A stretch of 64,000 nucleotides of DNA from Macrocystis pyrifera. Lineage: Eukaryota; Sar; Phaeophyceae; Laminariales; Laminariaceae. The notes under the pieces were generated by a model that saw only the letters and a program-made list of their open reading frames with translations, did not search any database and was not told the DNA's origin. The position numbers were made by a program, and so were the translations under genes. The DNA lies in contig JASSKH010000001.1 of the NCBI GenBank assembly GCA_031763025.1, positions 15,415,142 through 15,479,141 on the forward strand. Reading direction: 5' to 3'. Shown here piece after piece: positions 1 to 11,889 of this stretch (its first letter is position 1; the number at the start of each line of letters is the position of its first letter).

Positions 1-1018
1 CATACAGGCGGGCAGCCTAAGACTTGGCCTAGGGCAATTGCTGAGGACCTTAGAGTGTTCAAAGCCTCAGAGGGATCAACGGAAGACTCCCCCTTAGTCT
101 TTGGAGTTGGGACCGCACTGTGGCCCACTGCAGCAAAACAGACGGGAAAGTGGTACCGGGGAATCCTCGAAGCAGCTGAACAGTTCATGGGCAGGTGGCA
201 CGAGGCTGAGGCAAAGCTGAGTAGACAGCGCCGTGCATCCGCTGCAGGTAGTGTTAGAGGGAATGGGGGGAGGGGTAACAGCAGGAGGGGTAGAGGGAAC
301 ACCGTACAAGTGTATAGGGGCAGGGGGGGGAACAGGAGGAGTAGAAGGGAAACCGCGGCAGAAGAGAGTAGCAGAGAGACCGCAGATAGGGTAGCAAGGT
401 ACCAGGCCGACTAATAGGTTGGACGTTTCTTTGCTACTCGTACCGCCAACTGCTGCGGCCGTTCGGTATGCATTTTGATTTTTTTCCCTTCTTATCCTTA
501 TGAAAGAAGTACCACATAGTGGGTGGGTGACGAGCGTATCTTGGCCCACACACTATTGCTCTTTTTACTTAGTTAAGTGTTCACCGGGATGCATAGTCCC
601 CTTTTTCCTTCTCGTATCTTTCCCCTTGCACGTCCCTTTTGGCTCATGCTCGGGGTAAGTATGTATGTGTCTGAGCTTTGGCTTCCCATTTTATTTATTT
701 ATTTGGGATTCTTCTCCTTTCTCTTTCTTTTTCTTGTTCTTTTTCGGTTTGGTTTTTTCGTTGCTTCTCTTTCTTTATGGTGTATTTTGGTTGCTGGCGT
801 ATGTATGTATGTTGTGTCGGCCGCACCCAGTGCGAAGGCATGGTATTACGTAGGCTATTAATGCATTACGGTGTGTTATCTCTGTGTCGTAGTCTGTGAC
901 CACAGAGCTCGTATCTTTCTAGGGTGAAGAATCAGCACGGACACTGGGCTTGCTGGATGTCGACGAGTAGAAGAACGGTTTAATGTGAAGAAACACACAC
1001 ACACACACACACACATAC
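1..1018 (+). mobile_element. LINE-A copy 1, 3' part of a non-LTR retrotransposon
   Basis: This is the 3' end of a non-LTR retrotransposon whose coding tail runs in from before the window (readable to the stop at 412-414). The C-terminal peptide contains KWYRGILEAAEQF and a basic, Gly/Arg-rich tail, identical in large part to the longer copy at 24179-25652. A roughly 600-base non-coding 3' region follows, T-rich at 680-800, and ends in ATGTCGACGAG..TTTAATGTGAAG followed by an (AC)n tail at about 992-1014. A microsatellite tail instead of poly-A is common in some LINE clades. It abuts an inverted copy of itself. Confidence 0.8.
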
Positions 1019-1795
1019 ATACGCCAGCAACCAAAATACACCATAAAGAAAGAGAAGCAACGAAAAAACCAAACCGAAAAAGAACAAGAAAAAGAAAAAG
1101 AAAAGGAGAAGAATCCCAAATAAATAAATAAAATGGAAAGCCAAAGCTCAGACACATACATACTTACCCCGAGCATGAGCCAAAAGGGACGTGCAAGGGG
1201 AAAGATACGAGAAGGAAAAAGGGGACTATGCATCCCGGTGAACACTTAACTAAGTAAAAAGAGCAATAGTGAGTGGGCCAAAATACGCTCGTCACCCACC
1301 CACTATGTAGTACTTCTTTCATAAGGACAAGAAGGGAAAAAAAATCAAAATGCATACCGAACGGCCGCAGCAGTTGGCGGTACGAGTAGCAAAGAAAAAT
1401 CCAACCTATTACCTCGTAGTCGGCCTGGTACCTTGCTACCCTATCTGCGGTCTCTCTGCTACTCTCTTCTACCGCGGTTTCCCTTCTACTCCTCCTGTTC
1501 CCCCCCCTGCCCCCATACACATGTACGGTGTTCCCTCTACCCCTCCTGCTGTTACCCCTCCCCCCATTCCCTCTAACCTCGTGCCACCTGCCCATGAACT
1601 GTTCAGCTGCTTCGAGGATTCCCCGGTACCACTTTCCCGTCTGTTTTGCTGCAGTGGGCCACAGTGCGGTCCCAACTCCAAAGACTAAGGGGGAGTCTTC
1701 CGTTGATCCCTCGGTGGCTTTGAACACTCTAAGGTCCTCAGCAATGGCCCTAGGCCAAGCCCGCCTGGTTTCGGGCTCCCCCCACCAGCGATCGT
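1019..1795 (-). mobile_element. LINE-A copy 2, inverted against copy 1
   Basis: On the minus strand the same coding tail and 3' region as copy 1 can be read, from WWGEPETRR near 1790 down to the T-rich 3' region near 1019. It lacks the last roughly 200 bases of the 3' end, so the junction with copy 1 lies in the (AC)n tract. The two copies are close to identical by eye apart from short indels (about 40 bases of the coding tail are missing here), so the pair makes a long hairpin. It is a 5'-truncated, non-functional copy. Confidence 0.75.
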
Positions 1796-1850
1796 CCCGG
1801 ATGTCGACGGGTAGAACGAACGGTTTTAATGTGAAGCAAACAACAACAAC
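1796..1850 (+). mobile_element. LINE-A 3' terminus with (CAA)n tail
   Basis: A short piece of the LINE-A 3' end on the + strand (ATGTCGACGGGTAG..TTTTAATGTGAAG) is followed by a CAA-rich tail (about 1838-1852). It joins the truncated end of copy 2, so it is a separate fragment or a rearranged end of that copy. The region 1850-1985 holds nothing recognisable. Confidence 0.5.
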
Positions 1851-1987
1851 GACACGCATTTTATCATTGTTACTCCTGATGAAAAACATACCTGTGATAC
1901 GCTGTAATACGCTCTCGTTTTGTCACGTATATATACCACGCATTTTCTAATGCAGCGATCGCGTCCTTATTACAAGATACGCAAGTA

Positions 1988-3540
1988 GTGGTGTGTGTGT
2001 TCTTCTTTCGACCCGTCGACATCCAGCACAAAACCAGTGTCCGTGCTGATTATTCAATCCTGTTAATAGATGAGATACAAGTTCTTCTGTGGTCACAAAG
2101 CTACGCCACAGTCAGAGATACTACGTTGCCACATATGCAATGCAATGTCATGCCATCTTACTGCATACGACAGGCACGACATAGACATTCCATGACCTAA
2201 GAGAAACGAAACGAAACAAAGAGAGAAAAAAACAAAACAAAACAAAGAAGACCATTCGAAAGAGAAAAAGAAACAAGACAGAAATACAAGAAACAAACCA
2301 TCGTGCCCCCCCCGCAGGGGATCTGGCAGACACTTGAAAACAACGAACTGGAAAAAAAAAAGGAAGAAGAAGAAAAACACCACTATTAATATCAATAGTC
2401 GTCACAAGGGAAAATAACAACAGGCAAACCAAACAAAGCACAAAGCATCCTCCAGGTAGCGGCAGCAGTTTATGGTAAGAGTAGCACAGCCAGGGTCTCA
2501 CTGCTGGTCCGCTTGTTACCGTGCTACCCTGTCTGCCACCTCCGTCCAGCGTTCGTCAACTATGCCCGGCCCCTCGGCGTCAGACAACACGAAACAAGCA
2601 AAGCAGGCTCGTCATCCACCCGCGCCACACGACTCCTTCAATAGGCAAGGCTTATCAATCGGAGAAAGGAAGAGACAGAAATAAAACGAAAAACACATAG
2701 GGTCAGCGCCAAAAGAACAAAATGAGATGAAAAAAAAAGAAGACAAAGGAAGACCACGTTCGAACCAGCTGCACCAGTTGGTGGTACGCGTAGTATAGGC
2801 ATCTTCTACTTCTTAGTCTGCCCGGTACCTTGCTACCCTGTATGCCATCTCCTTCCTACTTTCGTCTACTGCAGTTTCCCTTCAACTCTTGTTCCCCCCC
2901 CTCTCCGCCTTCCCTTGGTCGGGTTTTCTGCTACTCCTCTTGTTGCCCCTCCTCCCCCCATTCCCTTGGACACCACCCACGGCGGATGCGCGGCGCTGCC
3001 TACTCAGCTCAGCCTCAGCCTCGTGCCACCTCACCATGAACCGTTCGGCTGCTTCCAGGATCCCCCGGTACCACTTCCCCGCCTTTTTTTACAGCAGTGG
3101 ATCACAGCGCGGTCTCAACTCCAAACACCAGGGGGGCAAGTTCCGTTGACCCTTCGGTGGCTCGGAACTCCTTAAGGTCTTCGACTATGCATCTATGCCA
3201 AGTCTTGAACTGTCCGCCAGGTCTCGGGTTCTCCCCACCAGCCATCGTCCCGAACATTACCCGACTGGGTAATCGCTCCTTGCTTTGCCGTGCCACCCCC
3301 CCCGCGAAGAAGAGCCGCCATTTGCGGATGGTCGTTTCGATGCTCTCGCAACGTGTCTTCTTGAGGGCCTTCGCGTACGAGAGGGTGGTATGGTCAGTAC
3401 GAAGTCGGCGCTGGAAGCCAATGACTCGCAACAGGACTTGGTGGTGAGCCGCTTGGCAAAGTGTTCCGCTCTGAGGGTCCGTCACACACCCGTAGAGCAG
3501 GGTCTCAATCACCTCGGCCTTCAGCATTCGGACTTTACAT
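1988..3540 (-). mobile_element. LINE-A copy 3, older and decayed
   Basis: Minus-strand LINE fragment. The coding part (about 3540 down to 2820) shows VRMLKAEVIETLLYGCVT, then LLRVIGFQRRLRTDHTTLSY and RLPSRVMFGTMAGGENP, the region after the RT palm in LINE ORF2. It is broken by frameshifts. The non-coding 3' region (2820 to 1988) contains an A-rich stretch, a conserved CCCCGCAGGGGA segment near 2310 and the family terminus (CCCGTCGACATCCAGC on +, about 2013) next to a short GT repeat. It is more diverged than copies 1 and 2, so it is an older insertion. Confidence 0.7.
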
Positions 3541-4725
3541 ATACACTTTCCATGAAATACTATAGAGAAACGAAAGGAAACAGAGAAAAACAAACAGACA
3601 AACAAAGAAGACAAATCGAAAGAGAATAAGAAACAAGAAACAAATATAAGAAACAAAAGGTCGTGCCCCCCCCGCAGGGGAGGTGGCAGACACTTGCAAA
3701 GAACGAGCTGGAAAAAAAATAAAAAAGAAGAAAAACACCACTACGAACTCATCGTCAACAGAGTAAGACTAAGAACCAAGGAAAAATAACAGGCAAACCA
3801 AAGCACAAAGCATCCTCCAGGTAGCGGCAGCAGTTTGTGGTACGAGCAGCATAACCAGGTTCTCCCTGCTAGTTCACCTGGCACCTAGATACCTGTCTGC
3901 CGCCTCCGTCCTGCGTTCGTCAACTATGCCCGACCCCTCGGCATCAGACAATACGAAACATGCAAAGCAGGCTCGTCATCCACCCACGCCACACGACTCC
4001 TTCAAATAAGGCTTATCAATCGACAAAAGGAAGAGAAAGAAAATAAAATGAAAATCACAGAGGATCAGCGAAAGAAATAAAAAAAACAAAAACAAAAAAA
4101 CAAAGAACAGAAGGAAGACAAAGGAAGACCACGTTCGAACCAGCTGCACCAGTTGGTGGCACGAGTAGTGTAGGCATGTTCTACTTCCTAGTCTGCCCTG
4201 TGCTTCTTGCTACCCTGTCTGCCATCTCCTTCCTACTTTCGTCCACTGCAGTGTCCCTTCTGTTCCTCCTGTCCCTCCCCCTCCCCGCATTCCCTTGGTC
4301 AGGTTTTCTGCCATTCCTCTTGTTGCCCTCCTCCCCCCATTCCCTTGGACACCACCCACGGCGGATGCGCGGCGCTGCCTACTTGGCTCAGCCTCAGCCT
4401 CGTGCCACCTCACCATGAGCCGTTCGGCTGCTTCGAGGATCCCCCGGTACCATTTCTCTGCCTTTTTATGCAGCAGTGGACCACAGTGCGGTCTCAACTC
4501 TAAACACCAAGGGGACAAGTTCCATTGACCCTTCGGTCGCTCGGAACTCCCTAAAAGGTCTTGGACTATGCATCCATGCCAAGTCTTAAGCTGTCCGCCA
4601 GATCTCGGGTTCTCCCCACCAGCCATCGTCCCGAACATTACCCGACTGGGTAATCGCTCCTTGCTTTGCCGTGCCACGCCCCCCGCAAAGAAGAGCCGCC
4701 GTTTGCGAATGGTCGTTTCGATGCA
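3541..4725 (-). mobile_element. LINE-A copy 4, decayed
   Basis: A second old minus-strand copy directly 5' of copy 3. Coding remnants on the minus strand between 4725 and 4200 include ERLPSRVMFGTMAGGENP and KWYRGILEAAERLMVRWHEA. The 3' region continues to about 3545 and stops short of the family terminus, where copy 3 begins. Copies 3 and 4 therefore lie head to tail, probably through one inserting into or being truncated against the other. Confidence 0.65.
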
Positions 4726-5790
4726 GTAGTGCTAATCAAACAGTCAGTGCAAAGCCGCTCCAAGACGTGAGCACCATGCTCCTCGGTGAGCGTTTACTGT
4801 AGTTGACTGCTGTGGTATACTATTTTTGATGCGTCGTGTGAGAGCTGCTCTCGGTCGATCAAGCGTCTATGCGCCAGCGGCACGTCGTGTACACAGGCTA
4901 CACTTTGGTCTGCGTGCAGCGCTGTCGCGCGCTCTCTCTCTACTTCGTGCAGCAGTTCTTCTCCGCGGCGTGTCCGAGGAGTTGGAGTTGAGCTCGAAAA
5001 CCCGTCGAAACGACGTTCATCTTGCAGAATTATAACCCTTTGCGACACTTTTTGGAGGCCAGAAAAAATGACAATTTTTAGATGCTTATGCGAGCGCTGG
5101 TCGTGGCCGATTGAGTTCAATTTTGCCCGAGTACCTCGGGGTGGGTCCACACTACACTTCGGAATGCATGGGGCGCCATCGCCCGCTGTCTAGGGCACGC
5201 TCGCAGGTGCTGAGTGGGCGGCAGTGCATTGCCAACCTGATTTTCGATGCAATTCGGAACTTATTCGGATTATGCTATATGGCGAATAGCCCCGACCGGT
5301 CATAATGCAAGATACTCGACCAAGCCACTACCGCTGTCAGGATACCAGATGCATTTTTTCATATTGATTATTGTGCTTGCCATCCGACAATGTGCAGCAT
5401 GAGCTTGAACGTTTATCACTCAAAACGTTCCTGAAAGAAGAGATCCCCGGAAACCAAGGCAAGCTATGCACAATGTCTATCTGCCTTTTATCTCTACTTC
5501 CTCCTGTGCTTTTATCTACGATACTCTGTTTGCTGTATTTGCTCCTTCCTCTGTCTCAATGTGTACTCTTCACGTCCTATTCTTAAATCCTAAGCCGCAG
5601 CCAAGCTCCATCCCCACGCCATCGGTGTGGGTCTGTCGTCGTCCCCCCCCCTGCTCCTTTTCGATTCCTGTCGAACCCTAAGCTGGAGATTGAATCGCGA
5701 CACCCTCCTCGATTATTATCGTTGTTATGATTTCTTTCTTCTTCCCTTTTTTCTACCACCTTCGACGTAGTACGACGAGGTAGGGATATA
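4726..5790. other. Unassigned region
   Basis: About 1 kb with no recognisable gene. Overlapping ORFs of 60-120 codons exist on both strands (for example minus 5150-4794), but none shows a known motif, splice structure or a repeat elsewhere in the window. A short G-run lies at about 5799-5806. Confidence 0.4.
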
Positions 5791-6222
5791 CATAGGGGGG
5801 GGGGCGTGAGCGTGGCTGAGGCTCATATACATATATGTAACATATGTCCTAAACCAAGAGTAGACAGCAGTAATCGCAACGTTGCTGCTCTCCGACTACA
5901 CCGCTCGGAGTGCTGGGCCGGGTCGCGGCAGGAACTCGAACTCGACGAACTCACGTTATATTTGGTCTCGAATCGCACGCAAGCACACTCGTCGCTCGTC
6001 TGTTGCGAGTTATAAGGGGATCCCCCTAGTTTTACGGGATCCCCATTTGCCTTAGGGGATCCCCCATAATAACTGGTACATGGTATTCATCGTGGAATTG
6101 GAGCCCAGTCCTCAATATAGTGAGGGTGTCCTGTTGATTGGCTTGCGGGATCCCCAACAGGCTGAGGGGATATATCCCCTCTCGCCTTGAGTTTATGACA
6201 CTTCAACAACCAGGTTTCACGA

Positions 6223-6730
6223 CATGATTTTTCCATATTACGTTTGGGTGATACTCCAATATCACATTTGGGTGATTTTCCATTATCATCTGTGATATTG
6301 GAATATCGCCCAAATGGTGCGTTAGGGGATGCCCAAATTCACACGGTAATTTCAAAAGGAGAAACTGAGTAGAGGCGCTATATCACATACGATTCGTATA
6401 TGTTGGGTACACATACAATACACACATGGTGGGGGGCCCCTAAGGCCGTTGGGGACCCCCTAAGGCCGTTGGGGATATGATTTTTCCATATTAGATTTGG
6501 GTGATATTCCAATATCACATTTGGGTGATTTTCCAATATTATCTGTGATATTGGAAGATCACCCAAATGGTGTGTGAGGGGATCCCCTAATTCTCTCGAT
6601 AATTTCAAAAGGAGAAACTGAGTAGAGACGCTATATCACATACGATTAGTACATGTTAGGTGCACATACAATACACACATGGTGGGGGGCCCCTAAGGCC
6701 GTTGGGGACCCCCTAAGGCCGTTGGGAATC
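6223..6730. repeat. Two ~253-bp tandem copies inside the foldback element
   Basis: The block starting GATTTTTCCATATTA at about 6225 recurs at about 6478 with a few substitutions. Each copy contains a local inverted repeat around CCAATATCACATTTGGGTGA and ends in GGCCCCTAAGGCCGTTGG. Confidence 0.8.
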
Positions 6731-6915
6731 CCCTAAGGCGAGATGGGATCCCCTAAGGTGAGAGTAGGGATCCCCTAAGGTGAGAGTAGGGATCCCCTAA
6801 GAGGAGTGGGGATCCCCTAAGGTTAGTGGGGATCCCCTAAGGGGAGGGGGGATTCCCTAAGCTATTAGGGGATCCCCTTAGGCCAAAGGGATCCCCTATC
6901 TAGGGGGATCCCCTA
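6725..6915. repeat. GGGATCCCCTAAG short tandem repeats
   Basis: About ten spaced copies of the palindromic core GGGATCCCCTAAG at 18-22 bp intervals. Each holds a BamHI-type palindrome, so the stretch can fold on itself. Confidence 0.8.
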
Positions 6916-7770
6916 ACTCGCAACACTCGTCTGTTGGTCTACCGCTTGCAGTGCTTGTATGCATGTATCACGTGAGTGCTAGTTCACCAACGAATGCATG
7001 CATGCCATTCGACGACCAAATATATGATCGAAATCAAGCACGAGCAGAATGTAATGAAGAGATCCTCGGAGACCCCACCCCTCAAGAACAAAAGTTTCTT
7101 ATAGAATCAACCTGAGCAGAGCTTCCGCTTCCTGACTACACCACCGCTCTGGGTGCTGAATCGGGTCGCCATAGGAACCCGACGTTAAATATCTGCCCGT
7201 AGACGAATAATTGGTCTCGAATCACACGCAAGCACACTCGACACTCGTCTGTTCGTCTACCGCTCGCTGTGCTTGTGTGTACGCCTCATCGCATTTCACA
7301 TGAATGCTCGCTCACCAACGAAAGCATGCATGCCTTTCGACGATCAAACATATTCTCGAAATCAAACACGAGCGGAACGAAATGAAAGGAACCTCGGAGA
7401 CCCCACCCCTCCCGAACCCACGTTTCTCATTGAATCAACCGGAGCAACGTGGTTCCCCGTCAACATCTTGATGCGTCCGCAAGAAATTGTTCTCTTGCGC
7501 AGCAATAGCTGGGGTCGGGTTGCCAAAGGAACTCGACGTTATAATCTGCCCATTGACGAACTCAGGTTATATTTGGTCTTGAATCGCATGCAAGCACACC
7601 CGTCGCTCGTCTGTTCGTCTATCGCTCGCTGTGCTTGTATGCATGCCTCCTCACATATCACATGAATGCTCGTTCATCAACGAATGCATGCATGACTTTC
7701 GACGACCAATACATATTCTCGAAATCAAACACGAGCGGAGTGTAATGAAAAGAACCTCGTAGAACCCACG

Positions 7771-8697
7771 CAGTAAACTGTTTCTCTTGTGCAGCAACAC
7801 ACGGTGAACGAGTTGGAAGACGGTCGAAGTACCAACAACCCCCTTTGAAGCTCCCACTCGGAGCCCCCCAAGGAGCCTCCATTAAAAAGGAAACCAACCA
7901 CGGAACCTACAGCAACAACACCAACCGAGGTAGACAGGAGGTCCAAATACCAATCACCATGAGGAGTAACACCTGTAGAAAAGAGGGAAAAGGATAAAAA
8001 CGAAGTAGGAACCACTAACCCTTGGCAGACTACCAGGTTCGGGTTATATGTATTCCCACCGTGCACACGGTTTTGATGCTTATCAGTCAGGGGGGGGGGG
8101 GGGCATAAGAAAACAAGTAGTGGGGAGTAAGCTGCTGTAAAATGTCCCATCCCCTTAATTTTCACTTCAACAAGAACGGGTCGTCGTTGCGAAAGATAAA
8201 AGCGTTAAATGATACCAAGGAATAGCAGAAACGCTTTTTGGCTCGCCACATTTTTGCAACACTACCAGCCACTTGCGGGCGCCAAGCAAGAAGCCATCAA
8301 GGAATAGCAGAAGCGCTATATCGCATGCCACACAATCGCGAAGCTATCAGCCATACGAAACGCTCCATACCAACATTTGGTGAAAATCAAGATACACTTG
8401 AGTAGTAACAACACAAGGAATTTGAAAGAACACGTTTTTATACATTGAAAAGCACACGCACCACGAATTGCTCTCCTGACATACCATGCCTACGCCATCC
8501 CACGCCGAACTGGAGATAACAAAGGGGAAACACTCCTGGCAATGCTGGACTGAAGTACAGGAACCAACAAAGGGGAAGGTCGTATTTTACGCTCACGTCT
8601 CTACGGAGGCTATGATGCAGTGCAACGCGAGTTACATGAAGAGCACATGTCAACAAAAAAAGGAGAGCCCCACGTCGCATAACGTTACGCTCGCCTA
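7771..8697. other. Unassigned region
   Basis: No gene recognised. The region has a 14-base G-run near 8090-8103 and small ORFs on both strands. The ORF at 8486-8698 (+, 70 codons) shows no known domain and no splice context. Confidence 0.35.
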
Positions 8698-11600
8698 ATG
8701 CCATCGTCCCCATCCTTCTTGAACCACGAGAGAGTCAGGAACAATCAGGCCCATCCAGTACTCGCAGGAGACAACGTAAACAACAGCAGCTACCCCCACC
8801 TTCGCCGCCGCCGCGCAGCAGCAGATACCAACTCCACGGACGCCGCTTTCCCCTTAGCCCCCGCAGCAGCTACAGCCCCTACTATGGTGCAATATCCGCC
8901 GCCGCCGCAGCAGATACCACCTTCGCCGCCGCCGCTTCCCCCTCAGTCCCTGCAGCAGTAACAACCCCTTCTACCCCCTCCGCTACCGCCACTTCCACCT
9001 CAACTTTTCCAGCAGCAGCCGCCGCTGCCACCACTGCCGCCCATACTGCTGTAGCAGCAACCGCAGCAGCAGCCACCACCACCCATCCCTCTGTTGCCCC
9101 TTGAGCCTAGCTATGTACCCAGCGCGGCCCATGCCACCCCTAGACTGCAACCCTTGCAGCCCCCACCGCAACCGTTCATTCCCTCTACATCATCAGCTTC
9201 AAGCCTCAATCTCTTCGACACATCGGGCGCCCTTTCGAAGGAATCATCCCTTACCGTCGACCGTGTGGTGGAGGAAATAGGTGGCAAGAACTGAGGGTTT
9301 CAAAGGCCTCGTCTTCCCGACCCGCGATACACCGATCGGTCCTCTCCGCTACCCCGTCCTCTTCGCGGACGCCATAACTACGGCGTTCGCTCGTCAATGC
9401 TCATGGACTATGCTGCTCGGCCTATTTATAGACTACGTCGGGCTTCTCCCACAGCCCTCGAGGGACACGCTCACTCCCCTGGGGGTGGCGGTGCTGAAAC
9501 AAACCCCGCCGCTGCAGCACGATGCTAGCCGTCGAACGCAACAAGACGATTATAGTGCCTCATCTGGTCGGACGGCGAATTCCCAGGCCGGGTCACAGCC
9601 TCACAGCTCCAAAAATCCTGCGGATCTTCGTGAAGGAGTCAACCAACTCTAGGCAATCCGTAGGTAACGCTGAGGAAATGCTGAGGATCATGACCCTCAG
9701 CGAGGACGAAGTTTGGCTGACCGCAGGACGCCGAGTGTAAGCATACACACGGGCCGCAAGCGTATAGTCGCATGCGCCGTATCTCGAGGAGGAAGCGTAC
9801 TATTTCCGGACCGTCAATGGGAGCACTCTTCAAGAGCAAGGTCTTCGTTTCATCGGGTTCGGGCAAACATGCCAGGTACTTCGAGTCGTTCCTACAAGAT
9901 CTGGAGGACAGCATCGACCAGCTGAACGAGTTACGCTCAACCTCGGGGATTTGCTCAGCCCTCAATGCAAGCCCGCGGCCAGTTTGCGGAAACACACTAC
10001 GACAAGGTCCTCAATAAGGTCGCCCACCGAAGCACGGACTCCCTCGAATCCCAAGATCCTGAGCCCAGGATCCGTAGGGCCCCCTTGGCCAGACCCGAAG
10101 GAGCCGCTTACAACGCCGGGGGCTCCAGGATGAAGGACATATTTGGCACGGATGGCGAAGAACTATTTCCACCAGATATTAACGGTGCCCCTCGGTTACC
10201 AACCCAAACGCAAACGTAGGGAGCCTCAAAGGTCACTCACCGGGAGCCTCGCTGGCATCTTAGCCTCTGCGGTGGAAAAATCCATACGAAAGTGGAGTCA
10301 CGATACCGGCAGTGACGAAGGCACGGGCGGGAAGTTCAACGAAGACGAAGAGTGTGCCGCGTTTTCCAACAAGCCAGCCTCCAACCCCGGTACACACGGG
10401 ACTCCCTTTCGGGAGAGCAAAGGCAAGCGGCGCACCACACCCACCATCACATTTCGTGCAACGACATCAACTGCACCCACGTCCTCCGCAACCACGCCGT
10501 CACCCTCACCAGATTCAAGGGAGGAACCCGAGCCGACTGAGCCGACTCCCCCCACCCCTCCTCACCAGTGGCCCGAGCCGAACGCGGACTAGTCCGAAAT
10601 CAATTCACTGAAGGAGCACCGCATTTGCTCCTACTGCTAGATCGATTCTTGCTGAAGTCAGTTTCCCGGTGAGGTGTGGAGCTCCACAAGTGAGGAGCCT
10701 CAGAAAATTTAGGGTGAACCCCTATTGTAGAACGCCTCCAATGCACATCACACCTACCAAAGTCACCAGAGTCGACCAATCTGGCACATTCCCTCTTGCA
10801 AGCAGAATGTGACTGGAAACTACTGAAGTTTCAGCGATGAAGGTTGGAGTCCCATACAACAGGAAAATTACCTGCATCGCGACCCGGGTCGGAGGAAAAA
10901 CTGTTGAGATGGAAAACAAAACTGGAACTGCAAGAGAAGAACAAGAAGAGGGGCCTCGGCGAGCACCTGGGACGCGAGGGGGAGCACTTTCTGCATCGGG
11001 CGAAGGGTGAGCAAGCCATGTTCTCATTCAAACAACCCCATCGTCTCCCTGTCACGCGGGCATATCCGCGGTGAAAACTCCAGCGGCCGGTACCAGCCAC
11101 ATCCTGCGGATGATAGGACACGCGAGGAAGCACAGGAGCTCAACCTCTCAGATCTCTCGAAGACAGCCACAGGAGAGGAATATTTCTTGCTTCCGGCTAC
11201 GGTGAGCCAGTAAGCAGCTGCCTCGATCCTTGCTGATTCCACGACAACAAAAATGAGGAGAGCGGTACTCGGAAGCCTTTTTGACGCGGAGATCTTCGCC
11301 AACCAACGTCCTCACCGCCGAGCAAGCAGCGAACCGGAGGGGTTAATGTGCACCGCATTTACAGACCTCCTTGCAACCGAGACGGAGGAACACCCCCCAT
11401 CCAGGATCATTCGCAGCACTCCCACGAGAGGACGGGGTGGAATGACGCAACCTAAGGTACAGAAACGTCCGCCCACCATCTCACGCACTCCAGGTACCCT
11501 CATCGCCACGAATGTTACCGCCACCGCCCCTGGCGCCAGCGCCGTCAACGTCGAACCCGCGAGCAAATTTTTCTTCATTATCCACGGCGCCGCCGTGGCC

Positions 11601-11880
11601 GAGGCCACAGCCGCCAGCACCGCTGGAGCCGACACCATCACTCACGACTAGAACCTCGCGAGCGAAGCCTTCTCCTTCATCTCCGATGCCGCCATGGCCC
11701 ACGCCATCACCATCAGCCTTACGGGCGCCGACGCCACCGCCCGCGACCCGGCCCCCCACATCGCTGCCAACGTTGCCTACACCACCACCGCCCCCGTTGC
11801 CAGCGCTATCGACATCGTCAGGCTAAGCACACCCATGCCCACCGATTGCGCAGCAGATGCTACAACTTCTTCAGGATCGG
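8698..11880 (+). pseudogene. Decayed Ty3-type gag/pol upstream of an integrase fragment
   Basis: GC-rich, codon-like sequence on + with many frameshifts and stops, lying upstream of a recognisable integrase. Fragments include a Pro/Ala/Gln-rich stretch (8698-9290), an ORF 10143-10592 with a basic start (PKRKRREPQRS) and an acidic, Pro/Thr-rich end, and Pro/Ala-rich ORFs at 11250-11830. No intact protease or RT motif could be found. Assignment to the same element as the integrase rests on position, strand and base composition only. No LTR pair was found for it. Confidence 0.4.
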
Positions 11881-11889
11881 AACTCGTGA

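Larger units (their letters stand above)
6003..6923. mobile_element. GATCCCC-rich foldback/MULE-like non-autonomous element
   Basis: The ends are inverted repeats: left TTGCGAGTTA(TA)AGGGGATCCCCCTAG, right its reverse complement without the TA (CTAGGGGGATCCCCTAACTCGCAA in two parts, 6899-6923). Flanks are 10-bp near-duplicates, CGCTCGTCTG at 5993-6002 and CACTCGTCTG at 6924-6933 (9 of 10 match). Related tandem units in the same array lack the insert, which supports the boundaries. The interior is built of GATCCCC/GGGGATC motifs and a duplicated 250-bp block, with no ORF for a transposase. TIR plus 9-11 bp duplication is the pattern of Mutator-like elements; that class is an inference. Confidence 0.7.
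5830..7770. repeat. Tandem array of related ~330-360 bp units
   Basis: At least three diverged copies of one unit can be aligned by eye. Anchors are 'GGTCTCGAATCGCACGCAAG' (about 5964), 'GGTCTCGAATCACACGCAAG' (about 7213) and a third near 7577, each followed by CTCGTCTGTT and then by ATGCATGC and CGAAATCAA(A/G)CACGAGC. The array is split by the inverted-repeat element at 6003-6923. No protein is evident; in-frame stops differ between units. Confidence 0.65.

Noticed and set aside
577-1245. Hydrophobic ORFs with LFIWDSS and FSCSFSVW
   Set aside because: They lie in the T-rich 3' untranslated region of LINE-A and recur in every copy as such.
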